Shown piece after piece: positions 11,761 through 20,988 of a DNA stretch of 64,000 nucleotides (its first letter is position 1; every line of letters begins with the position of its first letter). This DNA is from Pieris napi (lineage: Eukaryota > Arthropoda > Insecta > Lepidoptera > Pieridae): contig NC_062248.1 in assembly GCF_905475465.1 (NCBI RefSeq), positions 1,860,001-1,924,000 of the forward strand. The letters run 5' to 3'. The notes under the pieces are model-generated. The model had not been told where the DNA came from and ran no database searches. It saw only the letters and a list, made by a program, of their open reading frames with translations. Made by a program: the position numbers and the translations under genes.

Positions 11761-12435
11761 TTTTACGAATGCAAACAGCATGTGGTGCCATCTGTTGACA
11801 AAGCTACGCATCATTTTACGTTGAATTCGTGTCAGTTCAAGCAATTCCAATCCTGAGGTGAATGAGCAGATGCATAACCAGGCTTTGATCTTGATCGAAG
11901 ACACGTGTTACCTTATAAAAAAATGTTGTTTATCAGAAAGTGCTTTAACATGCAGTATCGCAATATTGGCGCTAGAGAGAAGAAGCCTAATGTGAAAAAC
12001 TGCCATTCTTATTTCGCAATGGCAAGCAATAAAACATTTCTGTATTTGCAAAAAAAAGTTGTATTATTACCTTAATGAAATCCTAAATTAAGTATAACTA
12101 AAGTTAACACGATATTATTAGACCGTTAGGCAGAACGACGAGAAACCCCGATCAGTCAGCAGATCCAGCGACGCAAATGGAATTGGATATGTCTTCGAAG
12201 GGATCCCAATCATATTCCCAAGCAGGCGTTTGATTGGAACCCGCAAGGGAAGCGAAAGGAAAGCGAAAGCGTGGCTGTACCAAGCAAACCTGGCGCAGTC
12301 GCAGACGAGGCAAAGAGAGCCTGAAAGACTTGGAGCAAGGTGATAGACTCACTGTGGACGCCCTCTGCCCCATCTGGGGGTTATAGGACATTAAGTAAAA
12401 GTAAGTAGGCAGAACGTAGTTAGCCGGGTCAGCTA
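11761..12435 (+). mobile_element. Helitron-like element, 3' end clear, 5' end uncertain
   Basis: The terminus at 12417-12435 reads TAGTTAGCCGGGTCAGCTAG followed by T, the same 3' end as the other Helitron-like copies. It is interrupted at 12138-12405 by a LINE fragment flanked by an 11-bp direct repeat. The 5' boundary was not found; the start given is only where non-repeat sequence seems to end. Confidence 0.45.
12138..12405 (+). pseudogene. 5'-truncated LINE C-terminus with target-site duplication
   Basis: Broken frames give QIQRRKWNWI, then LRRDPNHIPKQAFDW and NPQGKRK, the end of an endonuclease/reverse transcriptase LINE, with a terminal AAAGTAAAAGTAAG tail. The 11-bp direct repeat TAGGCAGAACG lies immediately before (12127-12137) and after (12406-12416), as expected for target-primed reverse transcription. 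It sits within the 3' end of a Helitron-like element. Confidence 0.8.
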
Positions 12436-12655
12436 GTAATCAATAAACACATTTTATTATTTTTTTTACAAGCTACATTTTTTAATTCCTTATAACTCGT
12501 CTATTTAATGGCTCCACAGAGTAGTTGCATACGTAAGGGATCATCGCACTCGCAACCCATCAACTAGGAAGGATTTTAGTCACTGTACTGTGTATACAAT
12601 ATGGTCCCGATTTTATTCTTATCTGTGAATGTGACGTGATCTTTCAATACGTCGT

Positions 12656-12800
12656 AACTCAAGTTCCGAACCCATTTGACTTCGGATCAAGAAAAGAGTG
12701 TACCAATTCTTAAGGAGCAAATCCCTCAGGCATTGAGTCCATGGGCGTTGGTATCACATCAGATGATGATGCTGATCTGCCCGTTTGTCTATAAAAAAAC
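12656..12800 (+). pseudogene. Decayed jockey/CR1-group LINE 3' end
   Basis: Matches the last ~140 bases of the element at 20989-22565 (TTCGGATCAAGAAAAGAG... GTCCATGGGCG...CTGCCCGTTTG) with many changes and an A-run at the right end. It is an old, 5'-truncated copy. Confidence 0.75.
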
Positions 12801-12945
12801 AAGATTTAAACGAAAAATAAGCTTACGTAACTTGCACGACATACTTTCAATGTGTCTTAAACTTATCATACCAAGTTGTGGTATATATGAACAAATAATG
12901 TATTAAAAAAAACACTTTTTTACCGGATATATTTATATATATTTA

Positions 12946-13174
12946 ATTTCTGCCAAAACCCTCCATCTTTTAGTCGATACCAACTCCGGGGAAATAAATA
13001 CAGATAATACCACTTTTTACAGCTGTGATACTTTTTGACATTCAATACCTTTTGTTTTCAGTCACCGCGACCACGCACGCGAAACGTCGTAAAAATTTAA
13101 TTATGTAAAATAATTATAATAAGTTTATAATAATACATAATTTCAATCCGGTTAAAAAGTGTTTTCTTTAAATG
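12946..13174 (+). repeat. Repeat with GCGAAACGTCG core, copy 2
   Basis: The longest direct copy of the repeat at 1735-1895. It adds a left part (GCCAAAACCCTCCATCTTTT) that also occurs, duplicated in inverted orientation, at 20099-20226. No coding sequence. A Penelope-like or other retroelement 3' region is possible but unproven. Confidence 0.6.
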
Positions 13175-13464
13175 TGTAAAAATAATGTATTTATTTGCTT
13201 CTCCAAAAGTTTATAGAATAATGTGTATAGTTATTATACCATTGTAAGAGTCTAGTGCTTTTTGAAGCTTGAAGCTCTCCGGTAATAGGTCATTAGCCCT
13301 CTGTACGGAATAGGAAATATCTAGTTGGACTTACAGTGTGGAGTATAACACTTTTAGTGTATTTGAGAGAAGTCATACTTTGACACTATAGTAACAAATA
13401 TATATACACTAACTGATATAATCATGATATGTATGACTTGTATTATATATATAAATATATAAAA

Positions 13465-13655
13465 AAAGAGTTGAGAGTTTATTGCCAGTTGTTCTCTTCC
13501 GTTATACGCCCTTGATTTGAGAACTGGCAGAAATTAATGTAAAATTAGAAGGATTTAATGTATTGAATATATAAATGTATATTTCTTTTTTGACATTCAT
13601 AAGTGTACATTGTGTTACCTATATGAATATATGATTTTTGACTTTGACTATACTT
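13465..13655 (+). repeat. LINE 3' tail fragment (second copy)
   Basis: Matches 27160-27327, the 3' terminal part of the LINE containing the 714-codon frame: GAGAGTTTATTGCCAGTT, a central CGCCCTTGATTTGAGAACTG, and an end near GATTTTTGACTTTGAC. It is therefore another severely 5'-truncated insertion of that family. Confidence 0.7.
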
Positions 13656-14221
13656 CCTTGAGTTTCAATAGCTCGTAAATGGGCTTTATAGATATGGTAC
13701 GCGTCACAATTTGAAATCAAAATTGCAACGTAATTTTAAGTTGCGATACCAACCACGGTTAAGACCCGAATTTGAACACGCTATACCTAAGCTATATGCT
13801 AGTGGTTCTTAATTTCTTATGTTATATATCACTTATGAAATTGAAATAATCTAAGTGGGAAATCTATTATGAACACTTCCTAGCTAATAAAATGAATTGT
13901 ATTAGATTTTCATCAATCACCACGACCGTGGCCGAGAGATAAAAAAGGCGACATCCCTCAATTTTCCTTTGTTACACTTTGGGGACGAAAGTCAAGGTCA
14001 GTCAAGGGTAGATAAACTTATAGGACGGGAAAACTCATCCTGTCATAGACAACTGTAATATGTTCATTCGTATCAAAATTAGTACTTGTAAAAAAGGTTC
14101 AACGAAGCCCGAGGACTTAGTTAGATATATTTTTACATTCAATATAGTATTGATTATACATTTATCAATCTATTAGTAGTTCATTATTTTTTATTTAGAT
14201 ATTTGTATTGCTTTTTGGCCG
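13656..14221. other. AT-rich gene-free stretch
   Basis: Nothing recognised. Confidence 0.4.
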
Positions 14222-14343
14222 AACAGTTGTTCTGGCTGTGGACCAATGGACTTTCTATCTATTCAGTCAGTCACATTTAACTATCCCTTGTAGGGTGAAT
14301 ACCTGAAAGTCGACGGCGTGTCAGGCACAAAAGACTAATCACC
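14222..14343 (+). repeat. SINE fragment
   Basis: Short pieces of the SINE family: TGGACCAATGGACTTTCTAT near 14240 and AAAGTCGACGGCGTGTCAGG near 14307. Head and tail are missing or unrecognisable. Confidence 0.6.
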
Positions 14344-15040
14344 ATTTCCCTTTTAGAAAAAAAAATCACGAAATCATTTTTTGGTCTATTGATTCATAAA
14401 TACTTTTTACTAATACTTTTTTATAAATAAAAAAAAGAATTTCCTCTTATAGCTAAAACATTTTTATCAAAAAGTTTATGTAAATATATCTAAGACATAT
14501 GGTATGTAGTTTCACGGTACAGGGCGAAAATTTTGCTAGACTTATAATTAACCTTAGAATTTTTAATTAACCGCGTAATTTATAATTACACTTAATTAGA
14601 AGTTCTAGGGACTGCCTCAGTCAAAGGTCATTTTAGCTTCGTGTGAGCGTGAAAATAAAATATAATTACGCGAGTATCATTTAATTAAAAAAAAAGGCAG
14701 TGTCGTCAATCCAATTACCACAGAACCTGTAGGGCTCGCATCGGCAGTAACAATTTTATAGATTCTTATCTTCTTTGATAATAATTTTAATAAAAGGCAG
14801 TTTATGTAACATTCAATGTGAAAACATTAGCCAACAAATGCGTACTTGGAGTATGAAGATGTCAGTGCGAGAGGGGTATTTGTGGTTGATTAAATTTTAA
14901 TCAAAGTAAATTAGGTTTTGTGGAAAGCAAAATTGTTTTATACATTTATTAAGCCTTTGTCTTAAATTAAAGAGCAATTTTAGCCTAGTGGCAAGTTGCC
15001 TGCTTGTGCGTTCAACAGCGACTGTATGCCTATGGGATAT
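14344..15040. other. AT-rich gene-free stretch
   Basis: No gene. A GCCTAGTGGCAAGTTGCCTG segment near 14982 resembles a tRNA A-box region and may be a relic of a different SINE. Confidence 0.35.
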
Positions 15041-15165
15041 TTTTTATCCTCTATCAGCAGGAGGCATGGTGAAATAGGAGCACGCACTTACATTCTCGTG
15101 GGAACAACACGCAAACACATAGTCGAAATAACTAACATCACCGCATGCACAAATTCAAGTACGAT
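15041..15165 (-). repeat. LINE 3' UTR fragment
   Basis: Matches 30-150 closely in the same orientation and 26930-27050 inverted (CTATCAGCAGGAGGCATGG and following). It is a detached piece of the LINE 3' UTR. A 120-codon frame (14996-15358) passes through it and is not a gene. Confidence 0.6.
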
Positions 15166-15699
15166 CAGTCAATGCCGCTTTGCCCACGCCGAAAAATTAA
15201 AATTCATAGGAATGGTGACTGTCAGCCATAACTGCCTAAGCTTCTATGTCCCCCTGGGTGGTGCAGAGGGCAATCAGAATATGACAATTAAAAATTATAA
15301 AGAAAATAGATACTTGAAATATGTGACCAGTGGACGTTTGATTTATCGATTTACTTGAATTAAACTTTTTTTTAAATTTTTAAATTTTAATTACAGTCGA
15401 CTCTCGATAATTTGAAACTCAAGGGACCAAAGATAAATTTTAAATCCACGAGGGGGAGGGGCGACTGAAGGAAAATTCAAATTAATAATAATATATATGT
15501 CGTGGGCTTATCGTTAGATTGGCCAGATCGAGATATGCCCAGGCAGAACCTGATACTCCGGCACATCATGATCTGGCCATCCAACACAGGGCATATCGTT
15601 CAACACTTAACGTTTGGCGATTTGGCCAGAGATACTTTAGGCATATCGATTATGTAGGGTATCCAAGGTTTTAGCAAATAAAAATAAAGTTAAGAATTA

Positions 15700-16395
15700 A
15701 AATGTTTATTAAAATTGAAAATAATTATTGTTATGAAGCTCTAACTTAACATTATTTTTTAAAATTCCAAATGTGGCACATAGAATCACAGTTCTTTGGA
15801 GAGAAAATAACAAAACGCCTATTTGAGGCAAATAAAATATGTAAATAAACAGTAAGGTTTAATAAAATGTTAACACAGCCATCACGTAGAAAACGGCACG
15901 TACGAGCAACAGCTAGAATTAAATGAAAATGTTAAAAAATAATGAATAACATTAAAAATGAGTTATTTAAATAATAAAGTGTAACTAAATAATCAGACTC
16001 ATTAATCAGTTGAAAACAAACTTATATTAATAGGAACGTCAAATAGTTTTTCAAAGAATAGTTACCTATTATTTGTTATTAAATATGACAAACATTAATA
16101 ACATCGTCAAAAAATTCTAAAAATGGCACATTCAATCACAGCCCTTTGGTAATAAAATAAGATAACAAACCAAACGTTCGTAACATTTAAATACCTAAAA
16201 AATCTTTAGAAATAGGTAATACAACCCGACAACCGCCATGCAGAAAGAGAAATTAAATTAAAAAATGTTTATAAACATTAAATAGGTACCTACTTAAAAA
16301 ATGTTCCTCAATCAGACTAACAACAGACTTAATCAGTTGAAAATAAACTTTGTATTGAATATTAAAGGAAAGTCAAATATTTTTTGAGATATCTA
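15700..16395. repeat. Diverged ~350-bp tandem duplication in the Ginger element
   Basis: Two successive segments share the same order of landmarks: ATGGCACA/GTGGCACA with AATCACAG (15776 and 16127), and TTAATCAGTTGAAAA followed by GTCAAATA (16002-16050 and 16331-16380). The block lies downstream of the integrase stop codon, between the gene and the left inverted repeat. No coding frame was seen in it. Confidence 0.65.
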
Positions 16396-17150
16396 TCATT
16401 TGTTGATGCATGATATACTTTGATGACATTTTGAAGTGCAGAGAACATTATTCTTATAACATGCACACCTTTTGGTGTGACATTGATTTCTGGCAGGCCT
16501 GCAGGAGCATTTCTGGAAACCTTGACCTCCAAACATTGACTGACATGTGACTGCATGACGCAATGTTATAAATGATTCAGAAATGTCTCCATTATAATCT
16601 TTGGCTGAAATTTGTAATTCTTGTCTCGGGAACCAGTTTTTTATTGTTCCAGAAGTAGTACCAATTTTAAATACACCATTCCTAATGTCAACAATTTTAC
16701 CTGCGATGTTCTTGGTATCAAGTGGTCCACGATCAAATTTTGGAACATTTATCAAGACGCTATTACCAACTTCTAATAACGGAAGCTTTTTGACTGTTTG
16801 GTCAATCATTTTTTCTGCAGCCCGTTTGGTACCTTTAAGAGTTTGTGCTCTTTCTTTTGCAATGTCTTGTTCTCTTTTGCATATGAAACATAAAATCTGA
16901 GACCCGTAACCTTCTTCACCGTCAGTGAGACCACATATAACGTGAACTGGTTTAAAGCACGATCTACAACTATGAGCTCCAGTTGTTTCTTTGGTACAAA
17001 CCAAACAAATCTGCGTATTGCAGTCGGCTTTCTTAGTCGTTAGTGACGTGTCGCTACTGGCTGAAACCCCTTGAATTGAAACGACAAAAACATCTTTGCT
17101 AGTAGAAGCTCTGTTAACAGTTTGCAAAGCTAAATCTTGAACAATTGTGA
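16396..17150 (-). CDS. Ginger protein C-terminal part: PHD-like finger and CXC domain
   Basis: This frame lies directly downstream of the integrase frame and overlaps its end by a few bases in another frame; it has no ATG start. It is therefore read as the C-terminal part of the same protein after a frameshift (or an unrecognised intron) near 17130-17150. An early C4HC3 pattern (C-x2-C, x9, C-x2-C, x4, H-x2-C, x14, C-x2-C at frame residues 50-92) resembles a PHD finger. A middle basic region contains WFPRQELQI. The last ~36 residues (CSCRPARN, RCACYK, CTSKC) match the spacing of a tesmin/TSO1-like CXC domain. These domains commonly bind chromatin or DNA and may guide integration. Confidence 0.72.
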
Positions 17151-18809
17151 ACAATTAGTTGCTTCAAGTTTTTGTTCGGCGGTTTCAATATTTTCTATTT
17201 TCAGATCTTGATTGGCAAGCGCCGTTGCCGAATTTACACTTGTTAGGACGTTCTGTACACTTAATGCTTTAGGAACATTTATTTCGGCCGAAACCATCTC
17301 AACATCAAGCGTTAGTGCTTTACTACTTAAGCCATCAACATTTGTCCCTTCAGGCAAGATTATCTCCATCGAGGTTGTCGTAATATTCTTCTTTTCAGTT
17401 TCAATAGATGAAATAACACTGTCTGCGATATTGGCAGGCGCCGGTGCCGCATTTATACATGTTGGGGCATCCTGTACACTTAATGCTTCAGAAATATTCA
17501 CTTTGGCCGAAACCATCTCATCATCAAGCGTTAGTGCTTTACTACTTAAGCCATCAACATTTGTCCCTTCAGGCAAGATTATCTCCATCGAGGTTGTCGT
17601 AGTATTCTTCTTTTCAGTTTGAATAGATGAAATAACACTGTCCGGGATATTAGTACCTTTCAGTAATGTTTTGGGGTCAGAACCGAACAAGGCACGATAG
17701 GGTGATCTACCAATTATACGATGAAAAGATGAATTTTTATAATACTGTACGAAGTAGCAACCCACAGACCAATTAGCAGAATCATTATCTTTCATCCAAC
17801 AACGCAACATGTTTTCTACGTCTTGGTTGCTACGTTCGACGCTTCCTTGCGTTTGAGGACGTCTAGGGCCTCCATGAACGATCTTGCATTCTGGCCACAA
17901 CTGCACAAGTTCTTCAATGACATGAGCTGTAAACTCTTTCCCATTATCAGATTGTAAAATTAATGGTGCACCAAACTCCAAAAATATTTTAAATAGTTCA
18001 AACGCCACCTCCACAGCCCTCTTAGATTTCAATGGCCTCAAGTGTAGAAACTTGGTAGCATGGTCCTGATAATTCATTAACCACTTGTATTCCCCGTCCG
18101 GAGCTGATTGTAAATCAATAAGGTCTACCTGACCTCGTGAGTTGAAATCTGGTGATATAATTGGTTTTGTCACTATACCTTTTTTTGGCATGGAACGTTT
18201 CATTTCACACACTGCACACAATTTAATGTATATTTCTATAGCTTTTTTCGGTATGTGAAATTTGTTCTTAATACTATATATTATTTTTTCTCTGCCACCA
18301 TGCCCAACAGCTTTGTGAACTTCTGTTAATATATCAAAATATTCATCTACGGCGACTATGCGCACTGTAGGATCATCGGCAGTTTTTCTTTTGAAAATTA
18401 AGTAATCTTTGTCAGAAGTTTCCATGACATCATATTTTGCACTCCAATAATAGTCCGAAGAGACCCGCTGCATGGTCACCCTACTTCTTTTTATTTGTTC
18501 AATAACCTAAAAAATCAAATGGAACTTTAGCGTACAAACATTAGTTACTTAATCAATCTAAGAATTTTAATACATAATGACATGAGAGAAACGCATCACC
18601 TACACATTATTATGCAAAAATAAACACTTGTTTATCAACTAAATACTAACCTCTAAAATACGTTGAGAAGTCCATGGTTTTTTTACATTGTGCGAAGAAT
18701 CTTTATGTCCCTCATAGAAATCAAGTAACTGATGGTAATATTGTTCTTTAAATGCACTGTTCATTTTGATAATATCAACACCACATTCACTTGTTTGTAT
18801 CGCCGCCAT
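17130..18809 (-). CDS. KRBA2-like integrase (Ginger transposase), two exons
   Basis: Exon 1 runs 18809-18651 and opens with MAAIQTSECGVDII. A GAG|GTTAGT donor and TTTTTTAG|GTT acceptor remove a 144-bp intron (18650-18507), and exon 2 (18506-17130) continues in phase, giving a 511-residue product. It has an H2C2 integrase zinc finger (H117, H122, C150, C153) and an rve core with acidic residues in QVDLIDL, QSDNG (D240) and GSVERSNQ (E277). I count 36 residues between D240 and E277. The chain ends in an S/T/A-rich region with a 73-residue tandem repeat. It resembles the KRBA2-like integrase proteins that NCBI annotates widely in insects; that naming reflects homology to a domesticated vertebrate gene, not function. 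The ATG at 18809 was chosen because it follows an in-frame GC-rich leader and keeps the exon in phase. The final stop at 17130 comes from a frame change near GAACAATTGTGAACAATT. Confidence 0.85.
17211..17648 (-). repeat. 219-bp coding tandem duplication
   Basis: Two head-to-tail copies of a 219-bp (73-codon) unit within the integrase gene, boundary about 17429. Both encode a DSVISSI...SMEIILPEGTNVDG pattern, and differences are mostly single substitutions. The period is a multiple of three, so the reading frame is kept. The antisense open frame over this region is a shadow. Confidence 0.9.
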
Positions 18810-19424
18810 CTTCCGCTCGCGTAAACAAAGCCGAGCGCGCGAAGACAGCGCCACTATCGGCGCGAAATGCAACTATTTCACGATCCGCCGTGTTGTTAGC
18901 TCGGAATATCGACAAATACGTTATTCTCGTCGATCTGCCCAACCTTTTACTTGGCGCATCGCGATATGCCCGGCCGAATCATGATGTGCCGACGTTTCAA
19001 GAAGTGCCCGGGCATATCTCGATCTGGCCAATCTAACGATAAGCCCACGACATATATATGGATAATAAAAATCAAAATTTGTTACTTATTATTTCTATAT
19101 TCTTATTATGTATTAACAATTATTCACAAATTTTTATTTCGAAAAGAAGTCTGTAATCTTTTTTTGAGTGAGACTCATTTATGTAAACAATTGACAAGTC
19201 TGTGCATGATAAACGCTTCAAATTATAGAGAGTAGGGAAGACCGGATTTCAAATATTCGCATGTTGGCGAGCAAGATAATACTTTTTCAACTTCAAATTA
19301 CCGAAGGGACCAATTATCATTGATTTTATTCAATTTATCGAGTATTTTTCAAGGGACCGGAAAAAAAATCAAATTATCAAGAGATTCAAATTTGCGAGTG
19401 TCAAATTATCGAGAGTCGACTGTA

Positions 19425-19864
19425 TTATGTTTTAACAATCTTGAAGTCATTATGTTAGTTAGTTAGTAGCGAAATGTCCGGACAATTTTATAATTTTGAA
19501 ATAAGAAAATATTGTTTATTATTATTTTTATATCTACTAGGCCTAAATTATTAAATATATTCAATTATTGAATAAAATGGCTGAGCGTTTCATAAAATAG
19601 ACAAATGTTAAAATCAAGATCTCAAATAGTCCTTCATAAAACTCATGTAAACACTTCTTTTATTATTTACTCAGTTATGTTAGCTCAGAGTTATTAAACG
19701 ACCCGACGACATTTACTGACCCGCGTCTTATTTTTGGAAGCTTCTATTAAAGACATCAAAGAAAGTATAATTATGGATTGGGATTCTATCAGCAACTGCA
19801 AATGGCTGAAAATAATTCTAAGTGTGTGTTTAAAAGCTTTACTCCAGTATTAAAAAATTAATAA
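19425..19864. other. AT-rich gene-free stretch
   Basis: Nothing recognised between the nested transposons and the next SINE. Confidence 0.4.
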
Positions 19865-20330
19865 ATCAGTGGCGCTACAACCTCTTTCGGTAAAACACTA
19901 ATTTGACCGGATTGAAGTTATGTATTATTGTAAATTTACAACTATTTAACATAATTTTAAATTTATCCGACGTTTCGCGTGCTTTACAGCGTGCGTGGTC
20001 ACGGTGACTGAAGACAAAAGATGTTGAATGTCAAGAAGTATCACAGCTGCAGAGAAAGTTGCATTATCTGTATTTATTTCCCCGGAGTTGGTATCGACTA
20101 AAAGATGGAGGGTTTTGGCAAAAATGGCTCACGGTGTCCTCTATTTTTCACGGTGTCTTAAAAAAGACAATCCGCGAAAATAGAGGACACCGTGAGCCAT
20201 TTTTGCCAAAACCCTCCATCTTTTAGTGCGCACATAGAAAGAAAGTCCATTGGTGCACAGCCGGGGATCGAACCTACAACCTCGGGTATGAGAGTCGCTC
20301 GCTGAAGCCACTAGGCCAACACTGCTCTTT
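19865..20330 (-). repeat. SINE interrupted and partly replaced
   Basis: The SINE 3' end (19865-19890) and its tRNA-like head (20227-20330, with B box near 20268) are separated by a 336-bp unrelated block. About 190 bp of the SINE body is missing at the junction, so this is a replacement or insertion plus deletion, not a clean insertion. Confidence 0.8.
19891..20226 (-). repeat. Repeat with CGACGTTTCGCG core, copy 3, ending in a hairpin
   Basis: Inverted copy of the repeat at 12946-13174 (19891-20100), followed by a 49-bp inverted repeat: left arm 20099-20147 and right arm 20178-20226, about 30 bp apart. Both arms carry GATGGAGGGTTTTGGC and its complement and appear identical. Head-to-head joining of truncated copies is a known behaviour of Penelope-like elements, which is the main reason to consider that class. 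Confidence 0.65.
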
Positions 20331-20723
20331 ACTCTACTCCAGTATTATTTATTGATTTATTTACAAAATACATACACTATCCTTACAGTAATAAACCAAT
20401 ACAATAATATCGAAATATTAAATGTACTTAAATATATAATAATAAATACATAAGATACACAAAATCGCTACTGTTAACTCACTCTACGAACATATAAAGA
20501 TGTCGATAGTGTCTGTGACAGCATTGAGAAGGTAACGTCTTTGTTAACGACAATTGGTATACATTCAAATAAAACTTTATCAGTTTTAAACAGGAAAATA
20601 TCGTACCTATCGGTTACTAAACAAGTGACAGTCAGCAATAAACTGCCATATCTAATGGACTTAAAAGTATTTAATATTATGGAGAGTCTTTTGTGTGTAT
20701 AAAATCAATGGTCCAACAATTTC
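20331..20723. other. AT-rich gene-free stretch
   Basis: Nothing recognised. Confidence 0.4.
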
Positions 20724-20922
20724 GTGATCATTTCTGTCCCTGAAACATGCGGTTAACTTTGCGGGTCTTGGGCATACCGGTTTCCTCACGATGTTCTATT
20801 CTATCTAGTGATCCTATGAGTCAATGTTAAATGCGCACATAGAAAGTGCATTGGTGCACAGGCAGAGTTCGAACCTAAGAGATGAAAGTCGCACGTTGAA
20901 GCCATTAGGCCAACACTGCACT
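20724..20922 (-). repeat. SINE, 3' part missing
   Basis: Head to mid-body of the SINE on the minus strand, with a mutated B box (GTTCGAACC near 20869). The 3' end beyond about 20735 is degraded. Confidence 0.75.
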
Positions 20923-20988
20923 TATAGCTGGATATTTACAAATATTATTGTGTATATAATTTTCAATTATCTGTCGTTTTCATTACGA

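Larger units (their letters stand above)
15498..19052 (-). mobile_element. Ginger-type integrase DNA transposon
   Basis: A 3,555-bp element bounded by perfect 43-bp inverted repeats starting TGTCGTGGGCTTATCG and ending in ACA, with further imperfect matching inside (GGCACATCATGAT on both sides). A 4-bp TATA lies immediately outside each end (15494-15497, 19053-19056). TGT...ACA termini, a 4-bp duplication and an integrase-like DDE gene are the diagnostic set for Ginger transposons, DNA elements whose enzyme is related to retrotransposon integrases. Two internal duplications are visible, 219 bp in the coding region and about 350 bp near the left end. Perfect inverted repeats argue for a fairly recent insertion. 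Confidence 0.88.
15394..19422. mobile_element. Pogo/Tigger-like short element split by a Ginger insertion
   Basis: The outer ends are inverted repeats starting CAGTCGACTCTCGATAAT, flanked by TA on both sides (15392-15393 and 19423-19424). Subterminal AAGGGACC motifs recur on both sides (about 15421, 19304, 19352). These are features of pogo/Tigger elements of the Tc1-mariner superfamily. Only about 475 bp belong to this element (15394-15497 and 19053-19422); the rest is the inserted transposon. It encodes no transposase, so it was non-autonomous even before it was interrupted. Confidence 0.82.

Noticed and set aside
14996..15358. 120-codon open frame as a gene
   Set aside because: It starts outside and runs through a repeat fragment also found at 1-266; there is no domain and composition shifts across the frame.
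16396..17154. Independent gene starting at 17154
   Set aside because: The apparent start is TTG, not ATG, and the frame directly continues the integrase; it is better read as the C-terminal part after a frameshift.
17212..17622. 136-codon plus-strand open frame
   Set aside because: Antisense shadow of the duplicated linker in the integrase gene.
17130..18809. Annotating the integrase gene as the host gene KRBA2
   Set aside because: It lies exactly between perfect transposon inverted repeats with a TATA duplication and is frame-broken, so it is a transposon gene. The KRBA2 name only reflects homology.
15498..19052. LTR retrotransposon, because of the integrase
   Set aside because: No gag, protease or reverse transcriptase, the ends are inverted, and the gene has an intron.
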